Below, piece by piece: positions 39,201 to 47,892 of a DNA stretch of 64,000 bases. Position numbers and translations under genes: made by a program. The stretch's first letter is position 1; the number at the start of each line of letters is the position of its first letter. Below the pieces are notes generated by a model that had not been told where the DNA came from, made no database searches, and saw only the letters and a list, made by a program, of their open reading frames with translations. This DNA comes from CAWAND01 sp963727915 (GTDB lineage Bacteria; Chloroflexota; Anaerolineae; Anaerolineales; E44-bin32), in contig CAVSID010000002.1 of assembly GCA_963727915.1 (NCBI GenBank), positions 310,001 through 374,000 on the forward strand, read 5' to 3'.

Positions 39201-41414
39201 GGCTACTGGCAGCGAGGCCTGGTCCAAGATCCGAAGAACGTCAGCCTGGCGATCCGATTGGCCCAAGCCCACCTGGACAACGGTGAACCGGATCGCGGGC
39301 TGGAAAATCTGCGCCAGGCCCTGGAACTCACGCCCGACGATCCGCAGCTGGCCGTCGAAGCCGCCGCCGCCTTCCGGCGATATGGCACGCCCGCTCAGGC
39401 GCTGGAGATCCTGCAGACGGCTTCAGCTTTGGTGCCGGGCGACCTGGCCATCCGACTCGCCATCGCCGACACCTTCACCGACATGGATTCGCACGAAGAG
39501 GCGAGACAGGTGCTGGCAAGCGTGGCCGCCAAAGACTCCCCGGCCCCGGCCTCGGTGCTCGCCCGGTTGTCCATCGTCGAAATGGCACTGGGCAATCCCG
39601 CCGCTTCACTCGAGGCCCTTGAAGGCATCGATCCGGTGGCCTTCGATTCGGCAGAGGACGCAATCTGGACCGCCAGGGCGGGCTTCGATCATGCCGCGTG
39701 GTCCCATGTAACTGCTGCGATCGATTGGGTTGTCGAGAAAGTCGATAGGGACCCCGAATGTTTCGTGGACGCTATCCAGTTGAGGGCTCGCCTAGCCGAT
39801 GCAACCTGGCTGTATGCCGAGGGCGCAAAGGCCGCCGCTCACTCGCCCCATGCACCGAATGTCTCTACCGAACTTGCCCAGACCTGGATCGAGAAGGCCC
39901 GTCGGATGGGTGTGGATGAGGCCACCTGCCAGCGCCTGGATCAGCTCTTGGCTCTGAATGCGGCGAGGATCGAGACCGGCAGCATCGAACGAGAGACGGC
40001 GTCTCCGGCCGTCATTGAGAGTGTGGTCATCGCCCATCTGCGAAGCGGTGAGCCAGAAGAAGTCATCGCCATCCTCACCGACCACCCCGCCGCCCGCCAG
40101 AGTGCGTGGGCACCGCTGCTGGCGGGACTCGCCCACCTGCAGAGTGAGCGCCCCGTCCAGGCGCGCAAGGCCTTTGGCGCCATCCCGGCCATACCGGCCG
40201 TGAAGCCACTGGCAGCCTACTTCACCGCCCTGGCCCACCTGCAGCAGAGCCAGGTCACTGAGGCGATCGACGCCTTGAACGCCGCTCTCGCCGCTTGGCC
40301 GAACGAGGCGACATGGCACCACACCCTGGCCCAGGCGTACGCTGCGGTTGGCGAAGCTGACATGGCCTTGCCGCACTACCAGCAGGCTTCTGAGCTTGAG
40401 CCCGCCAACGGCACATATTGCCTGTCGCTGGCAAAACACCTTCAGGCCATGGGAGTGCACCATCAGGCCGAAGAGCACTTCATTCACGCCCTCCATCATT
40501 TCCCGGACGACTCCGATGTCTGGCGGCAGGCTGGCTATGCCGCCCTTGCCATCGGGGACAGCGACCAGGCCCTGGCCCGCTTCCGCCAGGCTAGCGAACT
40601 GGCACCTGAGGATTCCGACGCCCGGATCGGCGCCGCACGCGCTGCCCAGGCCGCCGGGCAGATGGCCACGGCACTGCAGTGGGCATCACAGGCCGTGGAC
40701 CTGGCGCCCGAGAACTCGGACGCCTTGATGGGTTGGGCGGACATCCTGGCCGCCCAGGGGAAGCACGACAAGGCTCTGACTGCCTACCAACGAGCTGAAT
40801 CCGGCATGACCGACCCCAGCCGAGCGCAGAAGGCCCGCAGCCAACTGTTCCTGCGAACAGGGCGACCCGAAGCCGCCGCACTCGAGCTGATGAAAGTGAT
40901 CGAGAATCGTCCCGACGATGAAAGTGCGTGGTCGGGCCTCGCCCAGGCTTACGAGCAATCGGGGGAGATCGAAGAAGCGGCCGCCGCTGTCAAAAAGGCA
41001 CTGGCAATCGCTCCGGCAGATGTCCCGCACCGGTTGAGCCTGGCCCGTTTGAGCCGCAAGTCAGGACAGCTGGATCACGCCTTGGCCGAGCTGTCGACGC
41101 TCCAAGTCGAGCAGCCGAATGACGCCGAAGTGGCCTATGAACTGGCCCGCGTCCACGAGGCCCGTCGAGACTTCGACAAGGCTTTGGATGGCTACCGCCG
41201 GACCATTGCCCTCGATCAAGGACATGCAATGGCGCATTATCGGGCGGGCTTGGTGCTCAAAGGATTGAAGGACTACGACGAGGCAGCGGCGATGCTCAAG
41301 TGCGCCGTCGATCTCAACCCACATGACCCGGATGCACACCACCAGCTGGCGGCCGTCCGGGCCCTCGAGCTGGTTCACGGTGGCATCCAACAGACCCCGG
41401 CGGTGGCACAATGA
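36285..41414 (+). CDS. Giant tetratricopeptide-repeat protein
   Basis: An intact frame of 1709 codons. After about 200 residues of acidic helical sequence, TPR units run almost without a break to the end, for example WLALAEAQRATGEDQLADET, LAQAYAAVGEADMALPHYQQ and LAQAYEQSGEIEEAAAAVKK. There is no signal peptide and no membrane helix, so it is cytoplasmic. TPR solenoids bind partner proteins; here the overlapping downstream gene (ATGA at 41411-41414) encodes a TPR-peptidase, a natural partner. A gene this long without frameshift, in a window full of them, shows that the errors are unevenly spread. The function is not known. Confidence 0.9.
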   Translation: MMPTHSDVLARLREQLDSDELADTVGRLLRLPEIWEALADWETMEGTGASDAKSLTPDAIAFAGLPGQTLTPDVTTLPDDLRTDLERLIAADAGEQAESDNVAPVGLRALALIEIERQPDGAHLVVERVRAHPDLWLTPLACAWPHFADGQAVLVDLLSPCDLAAVKAAAACLLSHEVPEAAAKSMTDAFPQPDHKLIQHLHDLGEDELAEAIARQILASDDPSRSHRHDPVEALIDQAAAQERVNGPAAAQNLLDAAWDRAGHLRAEIADRLADVAEGSGEPVVAAEALRKAMGENPTTDRKARAALALIEAGQIDEGLAMLPASPENPTELIAVGLAYSRDERPAEAAHYLLSAVDGITKGADLHPRWMARLTHALMGLGHPSEAARAAQKWSDTSPGSRSARIALAEASHFAGDEEGALSTAEVLLTQDENDAEVRGILAQSLQAQGKPELALAHWQQLALSNARMLKHVVECALEADQVDLAREQAARWLALDPDSSQALVHYGRALTACGDVEAAKQHLTQATERAPQSPETWLALAEAQRATGEDQLADETLARAIQICPDQPSLLTAKGQMLAEQEHTTEALEHFEKALRLSQDDPEIQLGYGQLLIKLGHIDQALPALEKAHAHRSAHLPTRIALAEAYEHIGDVTAAHELVGQIADGASDQAQRLAGRLAIKAAKKTGDTHVAERGLHRLRLAATTASEPDNAFWIAEGLRITGQYEAAMAAYQTCLSGEHRLTGENHVQASQGLAKAAMDAGQTPVAISVLESLRQASGGSPESLLLLSKAYRKAGLADEALAPAMEALARDPESVDARSEVVAAAMEAEAWGAALAQINRWAEANPRDPEVWIQKARLHHQLAQEGDATSALARALRLGGTAPSTALAISQLLIRLGKPQQAVRLLKRAASADPQDQAILKSLAETAERTEDYQTALDAWTVITERSPEDQTALRHVGESLWRLQRRSAAIGYWQRGLVQDPKNVSLAIRLAQAHLDNGEPDRGLENLRQALELTPDDPQLAVEAAAAFRRYGTPAQALEILQTASALVPGDLAIRLAIADTFTDMDSHEEARQVLASVAAKDSPAPASVLARLSIVEMALGNPAASLEALEGIDPVAFDSAEDAIWTARAGFDHAAWSHVTAAIDWVVEKVDRDPECFVDAIQLRARLADATWLYAEGAKAAAHSPHAPNVSTELAQTWIEKARRMGVDEATCQRLDQLLALNAARIETGSIERETASPAVIESVVIAHLRSGEPEEVIAILTDHPAARQSAWAPLLAGLAHLQSERPVQARKAFGAIPAIPAVKPLAAYFTALAHLQQSQVTEAIDALNAALAAWPNEATWHHTLAQAYAAVGEADMALPHYQQASELEPANGTYCLSLAKHLQAMGVHHQAEEHFIHALHHFPDDSDVWRQAGYAALAIGDSDQALARFRQASELAPEDSDARIGAARAAQAAGQMATALQWASQAVDLAPENSDALMGWADILAAQGKHDKALTAYQRAESGMTDPSRAQKARSQLFLRTGRPEAAALELMKVIENRPDDESAWSGLAQAYEQSGEIEEAAAAVKKALAIAPADVPHRLSLARLSRKSGQLDHALAELSTLQVEQPNDAEVAYELARVHEARRDFDKALDGYRRTIALDQGHAMAHYRAGLVLKGLKDYDEAAAMLKCAVDLNPHDPDAHHQLAAVRALELVHGGIQQTPAVAQ

Positions 41415-44113
41415 TGGATCGAGAACAGTTTCTGCAGACCTTTCGGGCGGCGATCGTCGCCAAGCGATCTGATTTTGGACGCAAGCTGGCGGCCGACTGG
41501 CTGTCGGTATGGCCCGGCGACGGCGATGTGCAGCTTGCCCTTGCGGAGATCGAGATTGGCGAGAAGTTGTTCGGTACCTCGATCGAGCGCCTCACGCAGC
41601 TCGTGACCCGCGATCCCGAGCAAGCCCATGCTGCCGCCAAGCTGGCCGATGCCTGGGAGGCCAGTGGCGATCCCTTGAAGGCCAGCATCCATAGGGCCAT
41701 CGCAGCGGCGCTCCAGGGCCAGGTTCCGGCGGCTGGCCGTTCTCCGTCCTGGGCCCAGTCGCTCTACCAGGCGATTGCTGCCCTGGCCGCCGGATCCGCC
41801 GAGTCGGCGTGCCTGCACATCCGACAAGTGATGGGCGCCGATCTGAATCTGCCCTTGCCCACACTCATCGGCGTCAAGGCCCATCTGGCCCTCGACGATC
41901 GCAAGGCCGCAATGGGTCTCGCCCGAGACGGGAGCGCGCGTTGGCCGGAGACGGTCGCCTTTCGGCTTTGGCTGGCGGATGAGTTCATGAACGCCGGTGA
42001 AACCGATCGCGCCGTAGAGTATTTGCACAAGGCCGCATCCGATGATCCCACAGGCCAGATCACAGCTCGCTACTTTGGCCCTTCTCATCCCTATCAAAAA
42101 CTATGGCCCGAACAGCTGTCGCTCGAGCCAAAGCAACCCGTCCCGGCCGACGTCTCGGCCGTGCTGGGCGGAAACCAATTGTCGGGGGAACACAGTTCCG
42201 TTTCAGCCCACGAAAAGAGCCGCCAGGAAACGTCGGCGACCCAACTCGAGACGCCGGCTGGCGCACCTTCAAACCGAGGCGAACAAGTTTCCTCTTCGAG
42301 TGTGCCAATCCTGGATAGCCCTCCCGTCGGTGGCACCCAGCAGGATGTCACGAGCCCGGATATGCCTCAGGCCCTGCCTGGGGAGGCGTTCCAGGGGCCC
42401 AATGCGGGAGACGACCCAATCCCCGAAAAGGGAGAAGGCTCGCCGGTTTCCGCCGATCAGCCACTCAAAGAACTCGCCGCCCGCGTTCAAGCCCGGCCCG
42501 TCCAGCCCGACGAGGACCGCCGCGTCCCCACCTACCTGGTCGTCTCAAGCCGTTCAAGATTGACCCAGGTGTTCGGAGGGGATACCTTCAAGCGCATCGA
42601 CGAAGCCATCGATCAGTTGGTCAAGGCCGTTCGGCCCCGGCCGGGGTGGACAGCCTACAAGGTCTACATTGACGACCCGATGTCGCTTCGACCGTTTGGC
42701 CTCACACCGGTCGATCCCAGCAACGCCTGGGACATCAAGTTGCGTCTCTCAGACATCGACCGCAGCCTAGCCGGGCATGGCCAGATGATCGGCGCCGTGC
42801 TCATCGTCGGGGGACACGGGGTTCTTCCGTTCCACCTCCTGCCCAACCCGACCGATGATGACGATGATCAGGTGCCGTCCGACAACCCCTATGCCACCAA
42901 AGACGAGAACTACTTCGCCCCCGAATGGCCGGTCGGGCGGATCCCGGTGGATGCCGAGCCCGACCTGATCGTCAAGCAGCTCCGCTTGGCTGCCGATCAG
43001 CACATGGCTGCCCTGAGCCACGTTGGTCCGATGCATGCGCCTGCGCCAGTGGCTGATTCTCACGCTTCGCTCGCTGGCTTGGACGGGGGCCGCGCTCGCT
43101 TGGCTATAGCGCCAGCATTTGGCGAAAAGCATCGATGGCCGTCTTTCGGTCGATCGGGGAGCCGGGCTCGATGATCACGTCTCCTCCGATCGATGCACCG
43201 TCCCTGCCCGCCGTCGCCATGCGACCCACGATGCTGTCCTACTACAACCTGCATGGTTTGGCGGATTCACCGGAATGGTTCGGCCAGCGAGATCCGTTGC
43301 GGGACGCCAAGGCGCCTCAGGAGTATCCCGTTGCCTTGCGCCCACAGGACGTGGTCAATAGCGGGCGGGCACCCAAGGTTGTGTTTACGGAGGCATGCTA
43401 CGGGGCGCACGTTATTGAGAAGGGAACCGAGACCGCCATCAGCCTGAAATTCCTGGCGTCCGGCAGTCATGCCGTAGTCGGCTCGACCAAGATCTCCTAC
43501 GGCTCGGTCACGCCGCCGTTGATCGCCGCCGATCTGCTCGGCCGCCGGTTCTATGAAAACCTGAATCGTGGCCTTCCGGCCGGCGAGGCGCTGCGCCAGG
43601 CGAAACTCGAGCTGGCGGCCGAGATGCATCGCCGTCAAGGCTATCTGGATGGCGAGGATCAGAAGACCTTGATTTCCTTTGTCCTGTATGGCGACCCGTT
43701 GTATCAATCCAAGCAGATCGCCGCCATGCCTGGCCACAAGAGCGTGATCCGGCGCAAGAGCCGGCCCAAGATGATGCAGACGTCTTGCGCGCTGGGCGGG
43801 CCAGCCATGACAGAATCAGACCTCGACGAGGAATCCGAGGCAGCGGGTGAAGTCGATCGTCTCCCGCTACCTTCCGGGCATGTCAGGGGCCACGTGCAGC
43901 ATCCATCCTCAGCATGCGGGCTGCAATGCCGATGACCATCAATGCCCGTCTCACCAGCTGGGAATCAAGGCCATCCCCGCCTCTCCGAACCGAGAGACGG
44001 TAGTAGTGACGCTCTCCAAGAGCTACGCCGCAGACAGCCACCACCACCCACACTTTGCCCGGCTGACATTGGACAAGTCCGGGAAAGTCCTCAAGTTGGC
44101 TGTCTCACGCTAG
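41411..44113 (+). CDS. Caspase/gingipain-like (clan CD, C25-type) cysteine peptidase with TPR-like N-terminus, frameshifted
   Basis: The first 220 residues are helical and TPR-like. A low-complexity Ser/Pro/Glu linker (about 225-365) follows. The C-terminal domain resembles peptidase C25: VPTYLVVSSRSRL, GAVLIVGGHGVLPFHLLPNP, NYFAPEWPVGRIP, then YYNLHG with the catalytic His (43252-43254) and VFTEACYGAH with the catalytic Cys (43396-43398), and FVLYGDPLY at the end. A further tail with Cys/His pairs (GATCSIHPQHAGC) and KSYAADSHHHPHFAR reaches 44113. Frame changes near 43060-43135 and 43850. No signal peptide, unlike secreted gingipains, so it is probably an intracellular protease acting with the TPR protein. 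Confidence 0.78.
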
Positions 44114-44124
44114 AAATCAGGGGC

Positions 44125-44140
44125 TGGCACACTTATTGCA
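44125..44140 (+). promoter_or_regulatory. Sigma-54 promoter P2
   Basis: TGGCACACTTATTGCA matches the -24/-12 consensus except A for G after TGGCAC and C for the purine. GG is at 44126-44127 and GC at 44138-44139, the same spacing as P1. Predicted start near 44151, 21 bases before the ATG at 44172. Confidence 0.78.
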
Positions 44141-44172
44141 CCTCTCCTCGAGAACGCAGAGGAGAGGTGCAA
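44136..44172. repeat. Perfect 14-bp inverted repeat across the P2 start and ribosome-binding site
   Basis: TTGCACCTCTCCTC (44136-44149), which begins with the -12 element itself, is complementary to 44159-44172. The loop is 9 nt, as at P1. The right arm holds the Shine-Dalgarno GGAGAGG (44161-44167) and reaches the A of the ATG. The predicted P2 start (44151) lies in the loop, so a P2 message lacks the left arm. Confidence 0.88.
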
Positions 44173-45492
44173 TGTCTTTGTCCCAATCCAAGCTAGGCTT
44201 CCACTACTACCCGGATAGCCTGCATTTTACGCAAACAGATCTCGACTACTGGCGGCCCATCCTGGCTGATCTGGGCGCCTCATGGCTCACCCTGCATGCC
44301 TCTCCAGACCGAGCCGTCCCTGAGTTCTTCATCCGAGGGCTGTTAGATCGCGGCGTGAGTCCCGTCATCACCATCCCCGTTTCGGTCGGGACGGCGCGAG
44401 CATCCGAGCTGGCTCCCATGCTGCACAGCTATGCACGTTGGGGCGTGCAGCATGTCATGGTATTCGATCGACCCAATCTCCAGACATCGTGGCCGGTTGG
44501 TGAATGGAGCCGTTCGGGTCTGGTCGAGCGATTTCTCGATCACTGCCTGCCCCATTGGAAAGCCCAAAGCGAAGCCGGCCTGACCCCGGTCTTCCCCGCG
44601 TTGGAACCCGGTGGAGACTATTGGGACACGGCTTTCCTGGGAGCCAGCCTCAAGGCGATGCAGCGTCGCGGCGAGCAGGGCCTCTTGGAGCAGATGGTGT
44701 TCGGGGCCTATGCCTGGACAAAGGATCGCCCGCTGGACTGGGGCGCCGGAGGCCCGACGCGGTGGACCGATGTTCAACCCTATCGGACCCCGGAAGGCGC
44801 GCAGGACCAGTGCGGTTTCAGAGCCTTTGAATGGTATGCACAAATCATTGAGTCCACGGTCGCCATCCATCCGAGTTTCTTGATTGTGGCCGGCGGTGCG
44901 GTGCGGAAACCAGATCCTAGCCTTGATGACGAACACCGCCACACCGAACAGAACCTGGGGATCGTCCGCCTATTGGATGAAGATCCGGCCTGCCGGAGCA
45001 TGCTTCGGAATTTCGCCTTCTACCTCCTAGCCAGCGACGGCGACGCCGAAGAGCAGGCATCCGCCTGGTTTCCCAAATCTGCGCGGCCCCCTACCCGTCG
45101 TCGCCGCGCTCAAGTCTCGAGATTCTGGGAGCAGCAAACAGGCAGCGATGCCGGCCGCATCGAAGGCCGTGCAGCACCTCGTGCTGCTTCCGAATGATCG
45201 GCAAACCGCTCGCCAACTGTGGCCCAAGGCTGCCGAGTTTGCGCTTGCGCATCCCCAGACTTTGGTCGGCACCTCGACCGAGGCCGCATTCCAGGCCTCC
45301 GAAGTGACATTGGTTGGCGGCTCGGAGGCCTTCTCCCCCGAGTTTGAGGCCAAGCTGCGCGACGCCGGATGTCGCGTGCAGCGCATGTCATTGGTCGATC
45401 CAAAAGCCGTCGCGTCGTGTGGCTGTGCGGCCCATACGCAAGGCTCTGATACCAGCAGCTCCAGCCAAGCCTCAGGAGTTAACCATGGATAA
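44172..45492 (+). CDS. Unrecognised protein, possible TIM-barrel fold, first gene of P2 operon, one frameshift
   Basis: The first about 290 residues (HYYPDSLHFTQTDLDYWRPI, LGASWLTLHASPD, RGLLDRGVSPVITIPV, FPALEPGGDYWDTAFLGASL, EWYAQIIESTVAIHP) have the alternating hydrophobic strand/helix pattern of glycosidase-like TIM barrels, but I cannot assign a family or catalytic pair. A single extra base near 45076 shifts the frame; the rest (HLVLLPNDRQTARQLWPKAAEFA, VGGSEAFSPEFEAKLRDAGC) looks like a separate small alpha/beta domain. About 440 residues, no signal peptide. It overlaps the FtsZ-like gene by 8 bases. Confidence 0.7.
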
Positions 45493-46621
45493 TCCAGCCG
45501 TCGCGCCTTTCATAGAACCCACACCCAAGAAGACAGACCTGATCCCAGCCGGACTGCCCAGCGTCAAGGTGCTTGGTCTCGGAGGCGGCGGCTCGAATGC
45601 CGTCAATCGGATGATTGAGCTTGGGCTCTCCGGAGTTGACTTCATCGCCGCCAACACGGACCGTCAGGCCTTGGCCAGCAGCCTGGCCCCGGTCAAACTC
45701 CAGTTGGGGCCCAAAGTAACGCGTGGCTTGGGCGCAGGTGGCGATCCCCGTGTGGGGGCCTCAGCCGCCATGGAGAGCGCCGGGGAGATCGCCGCAGCGC
45801 TAAAGGGCGCTGACATGGTCTTCATCACGGCCGGAATGGGTGGGGGACCGGCGACGGGCTCGGCGCCGGTGGCGGCGGAAATCGCCCGGGAGCTTGGCGC
45901 GGTTGTGATTGCCACGGTTACCCTGCCCTTCGCATTTGAAATGTCCCGCCGGGGCCACAGCGCCTTGGAGGGTGTCAAGAAGTTGCAGCCGTTCGCCCAT
46001 ACGTTGATCACCGTGCCGAACGACAAGCTTCTTCGGGTGGTCCCTCAGGACGTAAGCCTGGAAGTCGCTTTCCGCCTGGCGGATGACGTCCTTCGCCAGG
46101 GCGTCCAGGGCATCGCCGAACTCATCACGCGTGCCGGGTTGATTAATGTCGACTTCGCTCATGTTCGAGAGCTTATGTTGAAAGGCGGCGGGGCCCTGAT
46201 GTCGATCGGCATGGGACGCGGCGAAGACAAGGCGCAGGCGGCCATTCATCAGGCGCTCCATCATCCTCTCCTAGAATTGGACAGTTTGGATCAGGCATCT
46301 GGCATCCTGGTCCACTTCACCGGTGGCGATGACCTGACTCTGCACGAGGTCGGGGAATCGATCACGCAGCTGCGAGAATCCCTGGATCCGGACATTGATC
46401 TCATCCTGGGCGCCACCACCGAGCCGAACATGGTCGGGCGCGCTCAGGTGATCCTGATCCTGACGGGGATTGGCGCCCACGCGGTCTATGAGACTGTCGG
46501 CAGGGGGGTTGAGGCCGGCGGCGAGCATGGGCCAAGCGGCCAGGTCATGGCCGAAGTCGTTGCGGGGGACCAGGATCTGGACCTGCCGACGTTCCTGCGC
46601 CGTCGTGCCAGCATCGGCTAG
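45485..46621 (+). CDS. Divergent FtsZ-family GTPase
   Basis: A 378-residue intact FtsZ homologue. The nucleotide-binding half has VLGLGGGGSNAVNRMIELGL, FIAANTDRQAL, TRGLGAGGDPRVG and ADMVFITAGMGGG. The tubulin signature, normally GGGTGTGAAP, reads GGGPATGSAP (residues 119-128). The T7 catalytic loop, normally NxDFAD, reads NVDFAH: Asn 221 and Asp 223 are kept but the second catalytic Asp is His 226. The C-terminus ends DLDLPTFLRRRASIG, matching the FtsA/SepF-binding peptide of division FtsZ, after a very short linker. It is the second gene of the P2 operon, not part of a division cluster. It probably polymerises with GTP, perhaps with low turnover. It could be a specialised paralogue or, less likely, the cell's only FtsZ. 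Confidence 0.88.
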   Translation: MDNPAVAPFIEPTPKKTDLIPAGLPSVKVLGLGGGGSNAVNRMIELGLSGVDFIAANTDRQALASSLAPVKLQLGPKVTRGLGAGGDPRVGASAAMESAGEIAAALKGADMVFITAGMGGGPATGSAPVAAEIARELGAVVIATVTLPFAFEMSRRGHSALEGVKKLQPFAHTLITVPNDKLLRVVPQDVSLEVAFRLADDVLRQGVQGIAELITRAGLINVDFAHVRELMLKGGGALMSIGMGRGEDKAQAAIHQALHHPLLELDSLDQASGILVHFTGGDDLTLHEVGESITQLRESLDPDIDLILGATTEPNMVGRAQVILILTGIGAHAVYETVGRGVEAGGEHGPSGQVMAEVVAGDQDLDLPTFLRRRASIG

Positions 46622-46631
46622 GAGACATGTG

Positions 46632-46862
46632 ATGGACCAAGACACCAAACAACGGATCGCACGTCAGGTGATTCGATCGTTTCCCGAAATGGGCGGAGTT
46701 CGGCCCAGTGTGCGCCAGCAGGGAGGCAAGAATGGACACGCCCAGTATCTGTTGATCTTCAAAGGAAAGTCCGAACTCCCCGGCGGCAGGACCATCAATC
46801 GAATCGTCCGCGTCGTCGCTGACGAATCAGGCAACATCATCCGCATGAGCACTTCGAGGTGA
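46632..46862 (+). CDS. Small basic hypothetical protein
   Basis: A 76-residue protein beginning MDQDTKQRIARQVIRSFPEM and containing RPSVRQQGG, QYLLIFKGKSELPGGRTINR and IVRVVADESGNIIRMSTSR. It looks like a small alpha-beta fold. No family recognised. It starts 10 bases after the FtsZ-like stop and is followed after 3 bases by the next small gene, so all are in the P2 operon. Confidence 0.7.
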   Translation: MDQDTKQRIARQVIRSFPEMGGVRPSVRQQGGKNGHAQYLLIFKGKSELPGGRTINRIVRVVADESGNIIRMSTSR

Positions 46863-46865
46863 ATC

Positions 46866-47063
46866 ATGAACATTTCCTTTGATCCCCTGGCCCACGCAAA
46901 GATCTTGTTTTGGCGCTCAATGGCCTTTGGCACCGAATGGGCAGTCGAGCATCGCTCAGTCGTATATCAGACTTTGCGCATTGCTCCGATTGTGACGGCT
47001 GCCTTGTTCGCTTTCATGCTTGGGCGATTGGTCGGAGCGCTGCTGGGGATGTCCGCATTCTGA
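46866..47063 (+). CDS. Small membrane protein, end of P2 operon
   Basis: A 65-residue protein with a polar N-terminal half (DPLAHAKILFWRSMAFGTEW) and one C-terminal membrane helix (IAPIVTAALFAFMLGRLVGA). No family recognised. It could tether the FtsZ-like polymer to the membrane, but nothing in the sequence shows this. Confidence 0.65.
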   Translation: MNISFDPLAHAKILFWRSMAFGTEWAVEHRSVVYQTLRIAPIVTAALFAFMLGRLVGALLGMSAF

Positions 47064-47080
47064 TTGTCCTCTTACCCGAA

Positions 47081-47122
47081 TTGCAGGCAGAATGCGCCCG
47101 GAGTACAATCCGGGCGCATTCT
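47081..47122. promoter_or_regulatory. Promoter overlapping a 13-bp perfect inverted repeat
   Basis: TTGCAG (47081-47086) and TACAAT (47104-47109) are 17 bases apart, a plausible sigma-70 promoter for the LCP-like gene at 47146. Arms at 47089-47101 and 47110-47122 (AGAATGCGCCCGG and its complement) form a perfect hairpin with an 8-nt loop that contains the -10. It could be an operator, or the terminator of the P2 operon, although no T-run follows. Confidence 0.55.
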
Positions 47123-47145
47123 CGTTCATCCAAGCCGAAGGGAAT

Positions 47146-47892
47146 ATGGCCCGACGCCCGTCGCTCGCACTGCTGATTGTTGTCACAGGCGCATTCTTCC
47201 TCCTCGGCCTGTACAGTGTCTTCCTCCAGGGTGGTCAGACCGCCCAGGATCCCACGCGCACGGCAAACGCATCCAGTGTCGGGCCCTCAGGCACGCAACC
47301 CGCTGGCAGCGGCCAGACGACCATTCTCATTCTTGGTGTGGACTCGCTCGAGAGTTCCGACCCAGCGCTCAAGGCCGTTTGGTACCTGACCTACCAACTG
47401 CCCGTAACGGATGTCTTCCTTCTGGGCGTCCCCACCAATCTGCAGCTTCAGCCCGATCCATCCCGCCAGCTTGATCAGGCTTTCGGCTGGTCCCCCGACG
47501 CCGGGGTTGACCCGAGTTTTCTGTCGGGACTCAAGGCCACGGTCCCCTTGTCTTTCGATACATGGATCGTAATCGATGACACCGGCTTTGCCGCCGCAGT
47601 TGATTTCGTTGGCGGACTGCAGGTAAACGGCACCACATTCTCAGGTCAGGATGTGCTCGGGATCCTCAGCCTGGCATCCGGGGACGCCAAAGCCACTCTT
47701 ACGACGCAGAAGCGGGTCCTGGAAGGACTGAGCGCCCAAGCCGAAGCAGTAGGGGAAAGCCCGGACCTCACACCCTTGGTGGAACTGGTGCCCGAGCACA
47801 TCTATCTGACCTCACCTCTCGGTCAACTCGTCGCTCTGATTTCCCCGGTGCTTCCTATCCGGCCGGCGACAACCCACATCGAGCTGTATTGA
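47146..47892 (+). CDS. Membrane-anchored LytR-CpsA-Psr (LCP)-like protein
   Basis: A 248-residue protein with one N-terminal membrane helix (LALLIVVTGAFFLLGLYSVF), a low-complexity linker, and a domain starting TILILGVDSLESSDPALKAV followed by TDVFLLGVPTNLQLQ. This resembles the start of LCP ligases (ILLLGVDSR ... SDTMMLV), which attach polymers to peptidoglycan, but the conserved arginines of active LCP enzymes are not evident. Later parts (VDFVGGLQVNG) keep the family's GGV-type turn. Probably a diverged or inactive LCP homologue. Confidence 0.6.
   Translation: MARRPSLALLIVVTGAFFLLGLYSVFLQGGQTAQDPTRTANASSVGPSGTQPAGSGQTTILILGVDSLESSDPALKAVWYLTYQLPVTDVFLLGVPTNLQLQPDPSRQLDQAFGWSPDAGVDPSFLSGLKATVPLSFDTWIVIDDTGFAAAVDFVGGLQVNGTTFSGQDVLGILSLASGDAKATLTTQKRVLEGLSAQAEAVGESPDLTPLVELVPEHIYLTSPLGQLVALISPVLPIRPATTHIELY

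Noticed and set aside
36285..41414. TPR gene as a DNA tandem repeat
   Set aside because: The repeat is at protein level; the DNA units are too diverged to count as a nucleotide repeat.
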